From an uncultured bacterium (GTDB lineage Bacteria; Spirochaetota; Leptospiria; Leptospirales; Leptonemataceae), in the NCBI GenBank assembly GCA_937928085.1, contig CALFVU010000019.1, forward strand, positions 1 to 34,429: a stretch of 34,429 nt of DNA, read 5' to 3'. Of the stretch, positions 17,244 to 26,137 are shown piece by piece; the first letter of the stretch is position 1, and each line of letters starts with the position of its first letter. The notes beneath the pieces are model-generated. The model worked only from the letters and a program-made list of their open reading frames with translations, was not told where the DNA came from and searched no databases. The translations under genes and the position numbers were made by a program.

Positions 17244-18725
17244 ATATTTTAATACGATTTGTTTATCGGAAAAAGGTATTTGTTGATTTTTGATAATCTG
17301 ATACTCTTCGTGTCCTTTTCCTGCAATCAAAATTGCTATTTTTTGATTGGTGGTTTCTAAAATTTCAAGTCCTTTTTGAATACTTCTCTTGATTGCTTCT
17401 TCTCGATCAGGTATGTTATAAACAAAAGATTTTTGATCTTTTGGTATACCTGCCAAGATTTCTTTACGAATCTGTTCTGGATTTTCCATTCTTGGATTAT
17501 CATCGGTAATAAAAACATAATTTGAATACAAAGATGCGATTTTTCCCATCTGGGGTCTTTTTTCTTTATCTCTATTTCCACCACATCCAAAGACGGTTAA
17601 AATATAAGTATACTTTTTTCTTAATTCTATAAGAACATTTTTTAAAGCATCGGGAGTATGAGCATAATCTATAAAAATATCAATATTTTTTTCCCAATTG
17701 ATTTTTTCCATTCTGCCCGCAACACCTTTAAAATCTATTAGCGGAGATTCATTTAATGAATACTGAATGTTTTTTGTAAGGCATCCATAGTAAGCACATA
17801 AAGCATTATATTGATTAAATTCAAAATCATTAGTTTGTTTAGTAAAAGCATAAGTCAAATGAGATTTAAAAATGTATACAATCTTTGTTTTTACACGAGA
17901 AGTAAAGCGTTTTAGTAAAGGAAAGATTTTAGGATCATATACTGCAATTAAAGGGTGTTCTTCTTGTGAGTGTCGTAAAGTTAAAAAAAAAAGATGAAGC
18001 TTAGAAAATAAATAATGATTCATCGTTTTATGGAAGTCTAAATGATCTTGCGTAAGATTCGTAAAAATTGCTTTTTCTATATATAATCCTTCTAATCGTT
18101 TTAAAGCTAAAGCCTCTGAAGAAGCTTCCATTACCACAAAACAGATTTTTTTTTCTTTTAGTGTATAAAGAATTTTTTGTAATTCGTAAGCTCGGGGTGT
18201 TGTAAAACCAATCGAGAAATGGGTTTCTCTCTTACCATCCCATATATAAACTCCAAGAGTTCCTATCACTGCACAAGGTATGTTTTTTTTCTTCCATAGG
18301 TGATAGATCATAAAGCTTATTGTAGTTTTTCCATTTGTTCCTGTGATGGCTACAATATGTTGATCTTTCGATGGTTCCAGATAATATATCGAAGAAGAGT
18401 GTCCTAAATAAAAATCAGGTGTTTTTTTACCTGTTATCAAATATAGACTAGAATCTTTAAGAGATAGACTTTTTAGTTCTCGTTTAGTAAGCCAAATTGC
18501 AAGGGGTTTTTTTTCAATTGCATCAAGTAAATAAGGTTTGGCAAAATAAGTAGAAAAAAAAAAGGAATTTTGTTTAATATTGCGACTATCATCGGTTAAC
18601 TCTATATTGATTTTAGGAAGTTCTTGTATATGAATTTTTTTTAGTTTAGAGTTTTCAAATCGAAATATTTGTATATGTTTTGGAAATCGAGCTTCTAAAA
18701 GAACAAGTAAAGACTGAAGATCCAT
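17235..18725 (-). CDS. murE: UDP-MurNAc-tripeptide synthetase
   Basis: A Mur ligase adding the third residue to UDP-MurNAc-L-Ala-D-Glu in peptidoglycan synthesis. Its 496 residues contain the P-loop GTNGKTT (129-135), FTTPRAYEL, VMEASSEALALKRLEG, FTNLTQDHLDFHKTM with the carbamylated-lysine neighbourhood, DYAHTPDAL, FGCGGNRDKEKRPQM and DDNPRMENPEQI. DNPR is the meso-diaminopimelate-selecting motif, in contrast to DNPA/DDPN for lysine or ornithine enzymes, so the wall is of the meso-DAP type. It starts 2 nt after the flavoprotein stop and its end overlaps dnaA convergently. Confidence 0.95.
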   Translation of the reverse strand: MDLQSLLVLLEARFPKHIQIFRFENSKLKKIHIQELPKINIELTDDSRNIKQNSFFFSTYFAKPYLLDAIEKKPLAIWLTKRELKSLSLKDSSLYLITGKKTPDFYLGHSSSIYYLEPSKDQHIVAITGTNGKTTISFMIYHLWKKKNIPCAVIGTLGVYIWDGKRETHFSIGFTTPRAYELQKILYTLKEKKICFVVMEASSEALALKRLEGLYIEKAIFTNLTQDHLDFHKTMNHYLFSKLHLFFLTLRHSQEEHPLIAVYDPKIFPLLKRFTSRVKTKIVYIFKSHLTYAFTKQTNDFEFNQYNALCAYYGCLTKNIQYSLNESPLIDFKGVAGRMEKINWEKNIDIFIDYAHTPDALKNVLIELRKKYTYILTVFGCGGNRDKEKRPQMGKIASLYSNYVFITDDNPRMENPEQIRKEILAGIPKDQKSFVYNIPDREEAIKRSIQKGLEILETTNQKIAILIAGKGHEEYQIIKNQQIPFSDKQIVLKYLH

Positions 18726-18727
18726 TT

Positions 18728-19729
18728 TTAAACAAATTGAAATTTATGTAAGAGTCGAAATAAAGAATACAATAGTTTTCCTTTCCAACCAAATTCTTGT
18801 ATACTATATTGAGAGATGTGATGGATCGTAATAGGTTGTTGATAAAGAATCCAATTCGAAGCAGAAATTCCACTTTCAATGGCGGGTCCTATTCCTTCTC
18901 CCATATCTTTTGTTGCTAATCCCAAAGAATCTCCAATAATACAAGCATGATCATTAGTAATCGTTTTTATATTATCTCTTAAATAATAGGTATGTCCTTT
19001 TGGCTGGAGATGAAAGTTATGAATCAATTTAAGTTTTTTTAGTTTTTCTATAAAATAATCAAAATGCCAGTGAAGATTTTTGTCTTTTAAAGAATGTGTA
19101 AAAGCTCCCAAACCTATATTTAAATATCCGTTTGCTTTAGGTACGTACCAGGAGTAACCTTGAAGTCCATTTTCGCAAAACCAAAGATAACAGTTTGGAT
19201 CTTGATAATCATAGGGAAACTCGATTTCTAATGCTCCAATTTGATATTCTTTTGATTTTGGATTTAATTCTTTAAAAAAAGTTCTATACACAGGGCAATA
19301 CGTACCACCAGCACCAACTAAATACTTAGTTTGATATTGATTATCGATAATGTAGTATTTTCCTTGTTTTTGAATTTGCTTTACCTCGTGTTGCCGATAT
19401 TCTACACCTGATTTTTGTAAGATCCAATAATCAAACTCGTATCTACGGATAGAGTATTGTGTAGTTTTAAAAAAAAATTTGAATTCTTGATTTGTTTTAG
19501 TATAGTAAGAAACAAGGATTTTATCAAATTTTAAAATACCATAAGAGTATTCTTGCATGTTTAATAAAGAATACACTTTTGGGGTAATCCAACCTGCACA
19601 AAGCTTAACTCTTGGAAACTTTTCTTTATCTAAGATTAAAACATCTAAATTACTCTTTTCTTTTAATTGTAAAGCACAACTACTACCAGCAGGACCTCCG
19701 CCTATAATAATTACATCTTTGTTATTCAT
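18728..19729 (-). CDS. Geranylgeranyl-reductase-like FAD oxidoreductase
   Basis: A 333-residue flavoprotein of the geranylgeranyl reductase/PHBH-like class. It has the N-terminal Rossmann FAD motif GGGPAGSSCA (about 9-18), KLCAGWITPKVY corresponding to the family's C-x-G-G segment, YLVGAGGTYCPVYR in the middle, and the second FAD motif GDSLGLATKDMGEGIGPAIESG. Family members saturate polyprenyl chains or act as monooxygenases; the substrate cannot be deduced. It lies 5 nt after cfa and 2 nt before murE, so a lipid or quinone-tail substrate fits the context, but that is inference. Confidence 0.8.
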   Translation of the reverse strand: MNNKDVIIIGGGPAGSSCALQLKEKSNLDVLILDKEKFPRVKLCAGWITPKVYSLLNMQEYSYGILKFDKILVSYYTKTNQEFKFFFKTTQYSIRRYEFDYWILQKSGVEYRQHEVKQIQKQGKYYIIDNQYQTKYLVGAGGTYCPVYRTFFKELNPKSKEYQIGALEIEFPYDYQDPNCYLWFCENGLQGYSWYVPKANGYLNIGLGAFTHSLKDKNLHWHFDYFIEKLKKLKLIHNFHLQPKGHTYYLRDNIKTITNDHACIIGDSLGLATKDMGEGIGPAIESGISASNWILYQQPITIHHISQYSIQEFGWKGKLLYSLFRLLHKFQFV

Positions 19730-19734
19730 ATTTG

Positions 19735-20994
19735 TTATTCATAAGGATAGTTTATTTCGTTTGCTACTTTTATAAAGTGTTCTCTTGTTAAAGGATATTG
19801 CGAATCAATTCCTTTTTTTAGAAGAATTTGAAGCAGTGTGAGTTCACCTTCTCGAAAAGCACTACACGAACCTCTTAAATAGATGCGAAACATTCTTACA
19901 AAAGCTTCTCCATATTTTTTTCTAATAGTTTCTATATTTTCTTCGAATCGTTTTGACCAATGATCCAATGTTAAGGCATAGTGGTATTTTAAATTTTCTA
20001 TATCCATAATATAAAAATACCTTGGTGTCTTTGATTCTTTTATGAATCTTTCTAATGGAGATATAATTTCTCCTAAAGAAGGAATATATCCGCCTGGAAA
20101 AATATATTGATTAACCCATGGGTCCTGATTTCTTGGATAGGCTCGAGAAATAGTATGAATTAAAGCCAGACCTTTATTTGGTATTTTTTTATAAATTATA
20201 TCAAATAATGTTTCGTAATTTTCTGGTCCTACATGTTCTAGCATACCTATAGAAACAAATTTATCGTAATTATGTTTATCGTGTAGAGCTTCTCTATAAT
20301 CATCTAATACAAATTCTAATTGAGATTCTGGTATTCCCAAGCGTTTTTGCCATTCTTTTGCATATTCAATCTGTTGTTTTGAAATATTATAGGAACGCAT
20401 TCTAACTCCATAATTTTTTACAGCGTAAATTGCAAAACCTCCCCAACCACAACCCGCTTCTAATACAAAATCTCCTTTTCTGAATTGCAATTTTTTACAT
20501 ACCAAATCCATTTTTTGAATTTGAGCTTTTTCTAAACTATCTTGAGGAGTTATAAAATAAGCACAGGTATATTGCATATTTTGATCTAGCCATAAAGAAT
20601 AAAAATCATTACCCAAGTCATAATGATGAGAAATGTTTTTCTGAGATTGTTTTTTTGTATTTTTATGAGTTAGAAAATAATACAAAATTTTGATTTTCTC
20701 CCATAAGTTAGGTTGTAGTCCTTGTTTTTCGATTAAAAGGCCTAAATAAGCTATATAATAAAAATCACCATCGATTTCGATATTTTGGTTCATATATTGC
20801 TCAGCAAAAGCCTTATTTCCACGCGATAAAAAATCGTTTAATGATTGTTCATTTTTAAACTGAACTTTAAATCTTATGGGATGATCATCATAAATATATT
20901 TAGTACTATCTGGAAATTGGATTTCGAAACCAAAATGTACTTTAGAATAGTCAATTTTGTTCAAATATTGAATTAAAATATGTTTTGCTTTCAT
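19735..20994 (-). CDS. cfa: Cyclopropane-fatty-acyl-phospholipid synthase
   Basis: Uses S-adenosylmethionine to convert unsaturated acyl chains of membrane phospholipids to cyclopropane chains. The 419-residue enzyme has the N-terminal lipid-binding region, then NISHHYDLGNDFYSLWLD (about 120-137), the SAM motif LEAGCGWGGFA (178-188), SIGMLEHVG, and YLRGSCSAFREGE holding the expected active-site-region Cys. Closest to Cfa, though methyltransferases of mycolate or tuberculostearate type share these blocks. A perfect AGGAGG and a strong promoter precede it, so it is probably expressed separately from prs and heads a cfa-flavoprotein-murE operon. Confidence 0.93.
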   Translation of the reverse strand: MKAKHILIQYLNKIDYSKVHFGFEIQFPDSTKYIYDDHPIRFKVQFKNEQSLNDFLSRGNKAFAEQYMNQNIEIDGDFYYIAYLGLLIEKQGLQPNLWEKIKILYYFLTHKNTKKQSQKNISHHYDLGNDFYSLWLDQNMQYTCAYFITPQDSLEKAQIQKMDLVCKKLQFRKGDFVLEAGCGWGGFAIYAVKNYGVRMRSYNISKQQIEYAKEWQKRLGIPESQLEFVLDDYREALHDKHNYDKFVSIGMLEHVGPENYETLFDIIYKKIPNKGLALIHTISRAYPRNQDPWVNQYIFPGGYIPSLGEIISPLERFIKESKTPRYFYIMDIENLKYHYALTLDHWSKRFEENIETIRKKYGEAFVRMFRIYLRGSCSAFREGELTLLQILLKKGIDSQYPLTREHFIKVANEINYPYE

Positions 20995-21000
20995 TATAAA

Positions 21001-21040
21001 CCTCCTAGTTTTTATAATTTTTTTTTTGGAAAATTTTCAA
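21001..21040 (-). promoter_or_regulatory. cfa promoter and Shine-Dalgarno
   Basis: On the minus strand TTGAAA (21040-21035), an 18-nt spacer, TATAAA (21016-21011), then AGGAGG (21006-21001) 6 nt before the ATG at 20994. Transcription would start just ahead of the ribosome site. This is the best promoter plus ribosome-site combination in the window. Confidence 0.5.
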
Positions 21041-21084
21041 GTAAAAATTTTTATGGTATTGTTTATTTAACCGATTTGCAATGT

Positions 21085-22023
21085 CTATAAAAATAATGAA
21101 CTTACAGATTCTTCGTTATGAATTCTACGGATAGCTTCTCCAATCAAATCAGCTATCGATAAAACCTTGATTTTATCTAATTGTTTGGATTCTGGTAAAT
21201 AAATTGTATTTGTAAAAATTACTTGGTCTAGTACTGATTCTTTTAGACGTTCGATAGCTGGACCAGAAAGAACTGCATGGGTTGCACAAGCGATTACTGT
21301 TTTTGCCCCCTGTTCTTTTAATGCTTTTGCTGCTTTTGTGATTGTGCCGGCTGTATCAATCATATCATCATACAGAATACATTCTTTTCCTTCTACATCA
21401 CCAATTACGTTCATAATCTCCGCTATGTTAGGTTGGGGCCTTCTTTTATCAATAATTGCTAAACCCGCATCAATGTGATTTGCTAAGTATCTTGCTCGTT
21501 CCACACCACCTGTATCTGGAGAAACGACTACAGGATTTTGAAAAGATTTTTCTTTTAAATGTTTAATGAAAACAGGTGCTGCATATAAATTGTCCACGGG
21601 AATATGAAAAAATCCTTGAATTTGATCTGCGTGCAAATCTACAGTAATTACTCTATCTAGACTTGAAACTTGCAAAATATCAGCAACTAGTCTTGCTGAT
21701 ATAGGAACTCTAGGCTCTGATTTTCTATCCTGTCTACCATAACCATAATACGGTATCACAGCTGTGATCCTTTTTGCACTTGCTCTTCTTACTGCATCCA
21801 AAATTAGCAATAATTCCATAATATGGTCGTTTGCAGGGGCAGAAGTGGGTTGTATAATAAAAACATCTTTCCCTCTAATGTTTTCGTTAATTTTTACAGA
21901 GATTTCCCCATCAGAAAATTTTTTTATTGTAACATCTGCTAATCTTTGATTTAAATATTTACTAATTTCTACCGCTAATGGTCGATTTGAATTTCCAGAT
22001 ATGAGTAACAATTCATAACTCAT
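21085..22023 (-). CDS. prs: Ribose-phosphate pyrophosphokinase
   Basis: Makes PRPP from ribose 5-phosphate and ATP, feeding purine, pyrimidine, histidine, tryptophan and NAD synthesis. The 312 residues match the family length. Motifs: AVIPYYGYGRQDRKSEPRVP (ATP and flexible-loop region), VVSPDTGGVERARYLA, and PRPP-binding DDMIDTAGTITKAA. The ATG overlaps the stop of the upstream uridylyltransferase gene (ATGA), indicating translational coupling. The neighbourhood ispE-tRNA-Gln-uridylyltransferase-prs resembles the classic ispE-prs arrangement; rplY and pth, which often follow, are absent. cfa follows after a promoter. Confidence 0.97.
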   Translation of the reverse strand: MSYELLLISGNSNRPLAVEISKYLNQRLADVTIKKFSDGEISVKINENIRGKDVFIIQPTSAPANDHIMELLLILDAVRRASAKRITAVIPYYGYGRQDRKSEPRVPISARLVADILQVSSLDRVITVDLHADQIQGFFHIPVDNLYAAPVFIKHLKEKSFQNPVVVSPDTGGVERARYLANHIDAGLAIIDKRRPQPNIAEIMNVIGDVEGKECILYDDMIDTAGTITKAAKALKEQGAKTVIACATHAVLSGPAIERLKESVLDQVIFTNTIYLPESKQLDKIKVLSIADLIGEAIRRIHNEESVSSLFL

Positions 22024-22811
22024 ACAACATTACCTTTATTTGATTTATAAATTTTATAAATTTCGTTTATCATTTGCAATTCTTCTTTACTATTTGCACC
22101 TAAGGCTTCGTAAGAATTTTCCAATAATAAACAACTAAAATATCGATTTTGATTTCTATAAATTTCTATTATATCTGGCAAATAATATTCCCCTTGTTTA
22201 TTATTATTTTTTACTAATTTCAACAAAGAAAACACTTCCGGAAGAGTAAATACATAGCAACCCGTGTTGATTTCTTTTATTTTTTTAATATCTTCCGAAG
22301 CATCTTTTTCTTCTATAATTTTACTTATAAAATGATTTTTATCTCGTATAATTCTACCATATCCATATGGATTTTCTACAATAGAAGTAAGAACAGACCC
22401 TTCTGTATTTTCTTTTTCTATAATTTGAAAAAGCTTTTCGAATGATTTAGTAGAAATTAAAGGCATATCTCCAGCTGTTACGAGTACATATCCATTTTTG
22501 TCTTTTAAAAAAGGCTCCGTCATCATAAATGCATGGCCGGTTCCTAATTGTTCGTTTTGTTCTACAAATTGAATCGGAATAAAGATATTGTCTTTTTGAA
22601 TAAATTGTTGTATGTGATCTATCACTATTTCTTTTTTATAACCAACTACAATATAAATTTCATTTGGTTGAATAGGAATTACGTTTTCCAGAACATGAAA
22701 GATCATTGGTTTTTGATCAACTTCCATTAAAACTTTTGGAAGTTCAGAATTCATTCTTGTACCCTTGCCAGCTGCAAGTATTACAACATATTTTGATTTT
22801 TTTGATTCCAT
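22020..22811 (-). CDS. UDP-GlcNAc pyrophosphorylase-like nucleotidyltransferase (GlmU N-terminal domain only)
   Basis: A 263-residue nucleotidyltransferase. ILAAGKGTRMNSELPKVL (12-29) is the GlmU nucleotide-binding loop; GTGHAFMM, VTAGDMPLI and EINTGCYVF are also GlmU-like. It matches only the uridylyltransferase half and has no left-handed beta-helix acetyltransferase domain, which full GlmU (about 450 residues) carries after it. The acetyl transfer must therefore be done by another protein, or the substrate is a different sugar phosphate. It begins 13 nt after the tRNA-Gln 3' end without a Shine-Dalgarno, and its stop overlaps prs. Confidence 0.85.
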   Translation of the reverse strand: MESKKSKYVVILAAGKGTRMNSELPKVLMEVDQKPMIFHVLENVIPIQPNEIYIVVGYKKEIVIDHIQQFIQKDNIFIPIQFVEQNEQLGTGHAFMMTEPFLKDKNGYVLVTAGDMPLISTKSFEKLFQIIEKENTEGSVLTSIVENPYGYGRIIRDKNHFISKIIEEKDASEDIKKIKEINTGCYVFTLPEVFSLLKLVKNNNKQGEYYLPDIIEIYRNQNRYFSCLLLENSYEALGANSKEELQMINEIYKIYKSNKGNVV

Positions 22812-22824
22812 TGTTTTAGACTAG

Positions 22825-22896
22825 CTGGGCAGGGAGGATTCGAACCTCCGCATGTCAGAACCAAAATCTGATGCCTTACCGCTTGGCGACTGCCCA
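22825..22896 (-). tRNA. tRNA-Gln (anticodon TTG)
   Basis: On the minus strand the acceptor stem TGGGCAG pairs with CTGCCCA, the anticodon arm TCAGA-TTTTGGT-TCTGA shows anticodon TTG, and the T-arm has GGTTCGAATCC. A G discriminator follows; CCA is not encoded, unlike tRNA-Val above. One nucleotide separates it from the ispE stop codon and 13 nt from the downstream start codon, so it lies inside the operon. Confidence 0.96.
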
Positions 22897-22897
22897 A

Positions 22898-23794
22898 TTA
22901 AATTATAAACGTTCTAAATTCTATAGTTTGTCCTTCCATTTTTTTTAGTAATTCATAAGATTCAATCATTTTTTTTTCGTTATCATAAAGGCTAAATATA
23001 CTTGAACCACTACCTGTAAGTAAAACTTTTTTGGGATTTGTTTTTAGTAATAAGTTTTTTATTTCGTTTAATCTGGGCTCCATTTGGTATACAACTTCTT
23101 CAAATTCGTTGATTGCATACTGTTCGTAATTATTTTTGAGAAGTTCAAGCTTAATATGTGGTTTTTTTATGTGATTTCTTTTTAATCTTTGATATGCTTC
23201 TTTAGTAGAAATCGAAAAAGAATTTAAACATATAATACCATAAAATTTATATTTAAAAAAAAAAGGTAAAGGTTTAATTTTTTCTCCTTTTCCGTATACA
23301 TAACTGATGGTATTATATAAAAAAAAAGGTACATCAGAACCTATTTTTTCTGCTATCCTTAATGCGGTAGAAAAATCAATTATTTTTTGTTGTGTTAAAA
23401 ATCTTAATATTGTACCTGCATTCGAAGAACCACCTCCTACACCTGAACCCGGAGGAATATATTTTTCTAAATAAATTTCCATTTTAGGAATTTTGATATT
23501 TTTTTCTAAAAGTATTTGTAAAAGTTGGTAAATGAGATTTTTTGTAAGATCTCCTCTCTCTGATACTTCTTCGAATAATGATTTATTGTTTATGTGTATT
23601 CGATTTGTAGTTTTTATAGGGCAATCTTCTACTTGAATGGCATAATCTGAAAAATTTTTGATTTTTATGGTAATAATGTCAAAAATAGGAAGTGGGGCAA
23701 AGATACTTTCGATTTCGTGATAATGGTCCTCCCTTTTATAGAGTACTCTTAGATATAGGTTTATTTTACCATTTGAAAAAAGGGTAAAATACAT
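22898..23794 (-). CDS. ispE: 4-diphosphocytidyl-2-C-methyl-D-erythritol kinase
   Basis: Phosphorylates CDP-methylerythritol in the non-mevalonate isoprenoid route that supplies undecaprenyl and quinone tails. The 298-residue GHMP kinase has GKINLYLRV (9-17) with the catalytic Lys, DHYHEIESIF, the ATP loop PPGSGVGGGSSNAG (114-127) and the C-terminal LTGSGSSIFSLY. Its ATG shares one base with the rpmG stop (TAATG), so it is coupled to L33 translation. tRNA-Gln begins one base after its stop. Confidence 0.95.
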   Translation of the reverse strand: MYFTLFSNGKINLYLRVLYKREDHYHEIESIFAPLPIFDIITIKIKNFSDYAIQVEDCPIKTTNRIHINNKSLFEEVSERGDLTKNLIYQLLQILLEKNIKIPKMEIYLEKYIPPGSGVGGGSSNAGTILRFLTQQKIIDFSTALRIAEKIGSDVPFFLYNTISYVYGKGEKIKPLPFFFKYKFYGIICLNSFSISTKEAYQRLKRNHIKKPHIKLELLKNNYEQYAINEFEEVVYQMEPRLNEIKNLLLKTNPKKVLLTGSGSSIFSLYDNEKKMIESYELLKKMEGQTIEFRTFII

Positions 23795-23952
23795 TATTTA
23801 GTGATCTTTTTTTCCACAAATAAAACATGCTTTTTTACGATTGGATCATATTTTTTTAATTCTAATTTTCCAGTTTGCTTTTTTTTATTTTTTGTTGTTG
23901 TATAATAAAAGCCTGTTTTTGCGGTAGATTCTAATTTTATAATTTCTCTCAT
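23794..23952 (-). CDS. rpmG: 50S ribosomal protein L33
   Basis: A 52-residue protein, too short for usual length cut-offs. It begins [20 protein letters not shown], followed by [17 protein letters not shown] and ending [13 protein letters not shown], matching bacterial L33 along its whole length. It has no cysteines, so it is the zinc-free form, which is normally favoured under zinc limitation when both forms exist; only this one is seen here. Its stop codon overlaps the ispE ATG by one base (TAATG). No obvious Shine-Dalgarno. Identification is secure from the sequence alone. Confidence 0.93.
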   Translation of the reverse strand: MREIIKLESTAKTGFYYTTTKNKKKQTGKLELKKYDPIVKKHVLFVEKKITK

Positions 23953-24027
23953 AGAAATAGCAGGTTTTTAACAATTATGTTTTTGTCTATCATTTTTTAG
24001 AAATTATTTTTTTATATTGGTTTTTTA

Positions 24028-24561
24028 TTATTGTTGAATAAGATTGAGATGTTTTATGTATTCTTTATATACATCTTCTGTAAAGCAAACAAAAAAAACT
24101 TTTTCTGGTATTGTTTCTTTTTTTAGTTCTTCTACGACTGTTGATATAGCAATAGGAACTGCTTTTTCGATTGGATATCCATAAGCACCTGTACTGATTG
24201 AGGGGAAAGCAATCGTTTTTATAGAATAAGCTCTTGCTAATTCTAAACTTTTTTTATAACAAGATTTTAATAAATTTTCTTCGTTTCTATGACCACCTTG
24301 CCAGATTGGTCCGACTGTATGGATGACATATTTTGCTGGTAATTTATATCCTTTTGTGATTTTTGCATCTCCAGTTTCGCATCCTCCTAAAGTTTTGCAT
24401 TCCTCTAAAAGCTCGGGACCGGCTGCTCTATGGATAGCTCCATCCACACCACCGCCGCCCAATAATGTATTATTAGCTGCATTAACAATGGCATCTACTT
24501 TAAATTTTGTAATATCTCCTTGTATAACTTCTATTCTTTTCAAAATTTCCATAAAACTCAT
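24028..24561 (-). CDS. Macrodomain ADP-ribose hydrolase (YmdB/MacroD type)
   Basis: A single macrodomain of 177 residues. [20 protein letters not shown] (15-34) is the ADP-ribose contact strand, [14 protein letters not shown] the catalytic loop of the MacroD group, and [11 protein letters not shown] the second phosphate loop; [10 protein letters not shown] is also typical. Such enzymes remove O-acetyl-ADP-ribose or ADP-ribose from acidic residues. No ADP-ribosyltransferase or sirtuin is next to it, so its role (general clearance versus antitoxin) cannot be told. It lies between an amino-acid permease and rpmG. Confidence 0.9.
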   Translation of the reverse strand: MSFMEILKRIEVIQGDITKFKVDAIVNAANNTLLGGGGVDGAIHRAAGPELLEECKTLGGCETGDAKITKGYKLPAKYVIHTVGPIWQGGHRNEENLLKSCYKKSLELARAYSIKTIAFPSISTGAYGYPIEKAVPIAISTVVEELKKETIPEKVFFVCFTEDVYKEYIKHLNLIQQ

Positions 24562-24588
24562 TATTTTTGTTTTTTAAAAAAATCAAGT

Positions 24589-26031
24589 TTATTCAAAAGG
24601 GTAATTTAAAATCGATTTATGAATTTCCCTTACACTTTTGTCTTTATGGATTATTTTTATCCAGAAAAGATAAAAAGGAATCCCAGCTATAATAGCTAAA
24701 ATGGCAATAGAACATTCTACAGGTCTTCCGATATAACTAACAATAATATTAAAAATGGATGCAAAAATAAAAATTAGGGGAAATAACGGATAAAAAGGTG
24801 TTCTATATGGGCTTTTTATATGAGGGTTTTTGTATCTCAGATACATAAGTCCAAAAACGGATAAAAGGGGAAAGATTGTTAAGGCAAACCCCATATAAGT
24901 AAGAATTTGTTCGTAAGTTCCACTCCATATATATAGGATGGCCAATATTGCCTGAACTAGAAAAGAATATATGGGTGTGTGAAAAGCTGGATGAATATGA
25001 GCAACAAACTGAAAAAATAAATGATCTCTTGCCATAGCATAATATACTCTAGGACCAATCATAATGGTTGCTGAAATGGTAGATAATAGTATGATGAAAA
25101 AGCCAAAATTAAAAAAAGTAGAAATTTGATTTCCAAACAGATTTGTAGCAGAAATCGCAGCGATTGCTTCTTTTCCTTCTAATTCACTTGCAGGTGTAGA
25201 CCAATAGTAAATTATATTTAATAAAAAATATAAAAACATTACAAAAAGAGTACCACCAATTAATGCAATAGGTAAATTTTTTTCTGGATTTTTGATTTCC
25301 TCGGCTAAATAGGTAGCCCCATTCCAACCGCTATAAGCAAACATAACAAAAAGAAGTCCTAACCCCATACCACTCCAATTTACAGGTTTTACTTCGAGAT
25401 TTGAGAAAAAATCAAATGTTGGTTTTTGTAGAATGACTGTCAAAGAAGCAATGATGAATAGAATAATTAAAGTAACTTTTAAAATCGTTAGGAAATTTTG
25501 TATTATACTCCCTTTTTTTACTTCAAGGATATGAATTAAAGTAAATAAAATGATAAGAAAAGTTGCAAAAATTTTTTTCCCATAGTTATTTGATAAAAAA
25601 ATAGTAAAAGAAAAGTCTGGTAAGGTATTTAGAAAAGCATTGTATAAATATTCACTCGAAAGAAGACCAGCAGATGCAGCAGGTGCAGAAAAAGCTACAA
25701 TAAAAGAAACCCATCCTGTTAGAAAAGAAGGAAGAAGACCGAAAATATTTTTTAAATATACGTATTCTCCGCCTGCATGTGGCATTAAAGTAGAAAGCTC
25801 GGCATACGATAAAGCACCTGCAATAGCAACAATACCTCCAACGATCCAAAGTAATAGTACTACATAAGAATTTTGCACCGCTAATTGAATAATTCCCGTA
25901 TTTCCAAAAATTCCAGAACCAATCATACTTGCTATAACAACAAACATGGCTGTCCATAATCCTAATTCTCTTTTTAAAGAAGAAGAAATATTCATTTCTT
26001 TAGTTTGATTTTTGTTCTTTATTTTTTTCAT
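24589..26031 (-). CDS. APC-superfamily amino acid permease
   Basis: An integral inner-membrane transporter of 480 residues with about 12 hydrophobic segments. The first helix has the unwound substrate-binding signature MIGSGIFGNTG. LPHAGGEYVYLKNIFG and YSGWNGATYLAEEIKNPEKNLP are family blocks of amino acid:polyamine:organocation carriers, closest in style to the LAT-type/YfnA group. The substrate is not identifiable. AAGG precedes the ATG by eight bases. It is divergent from the exported protein gene at 26138, with the shared regulatory gap at 26032-26137. Confidence 0.9.
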   Translation of the reverse strand: MKKIKNKNQTKEMNISSSLKRELGLWTAMFVVIASMIGSGIFGNTGIIQLAVQNSYVVLLLWIVGGIVAIAGALSYAELSTLMPHAGGEYVYLKNIFGLLPSFLTGWVSFIVAFSAPAASAGLLSSEYLYNAFLNTLPDFSFTIFLSNNYGKKIFATFLIILFTLIHILEVKKGSIIQNFLTILKVTLIILFIIASLTVILQKPTFDFFSNLEVKPVNWSGMGLGLLFVMFAYSGWNGATYLAEEIKNPEKNLPIALIGGTLFVMFLYFLLNIIYYWSTPASELEGKEAIAAISATNLFGNQISTFFNFGFFIILLSTISATIMIGPRVYYAMARDHLFFQFVAHIHPAFHTPIYSFLVQAILAILYIWSGTYEQILTYMGFALTIFPLLSVFGLMYLRYKNPHIKSPYRTPFYPLFPLIFIFASIFNIIVSYIGRPVECSIAILAIIAGIPFYLFWIKIIHKDKSVREIHKSILNYPFE

Positions 26032-26100
26032 AAAGCAACCTTTGATTATTTTTTTTAAAAAGCCATATCTTATGCTGTATTTTCAAAAGCAATTTTTTAA

Positions 26101-26130
26101 TTGACTAAAAATGTAGGTTTTTTTTTGTAA
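26101..26130 (+). promoter_or_regulatory. Candidate leaderless promoter of the exported protein gene
   Basis: TTGACT (26101-26106), 18-nt spacer, TTGTAA (26125-26130) ending 7 nt before ATG 26138. The -35 is good and the -10 poor. There is no Shine-Dalgarno. Confidence 0.3.
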
Positions 26131-26137
26131 TTCACTT

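Noticed and set aside
23985..24000. Promoter for rpmG
   Set aside because: Several AT-rich near-matches exist but no -35/-10 pair with acceptable spacing stands out.
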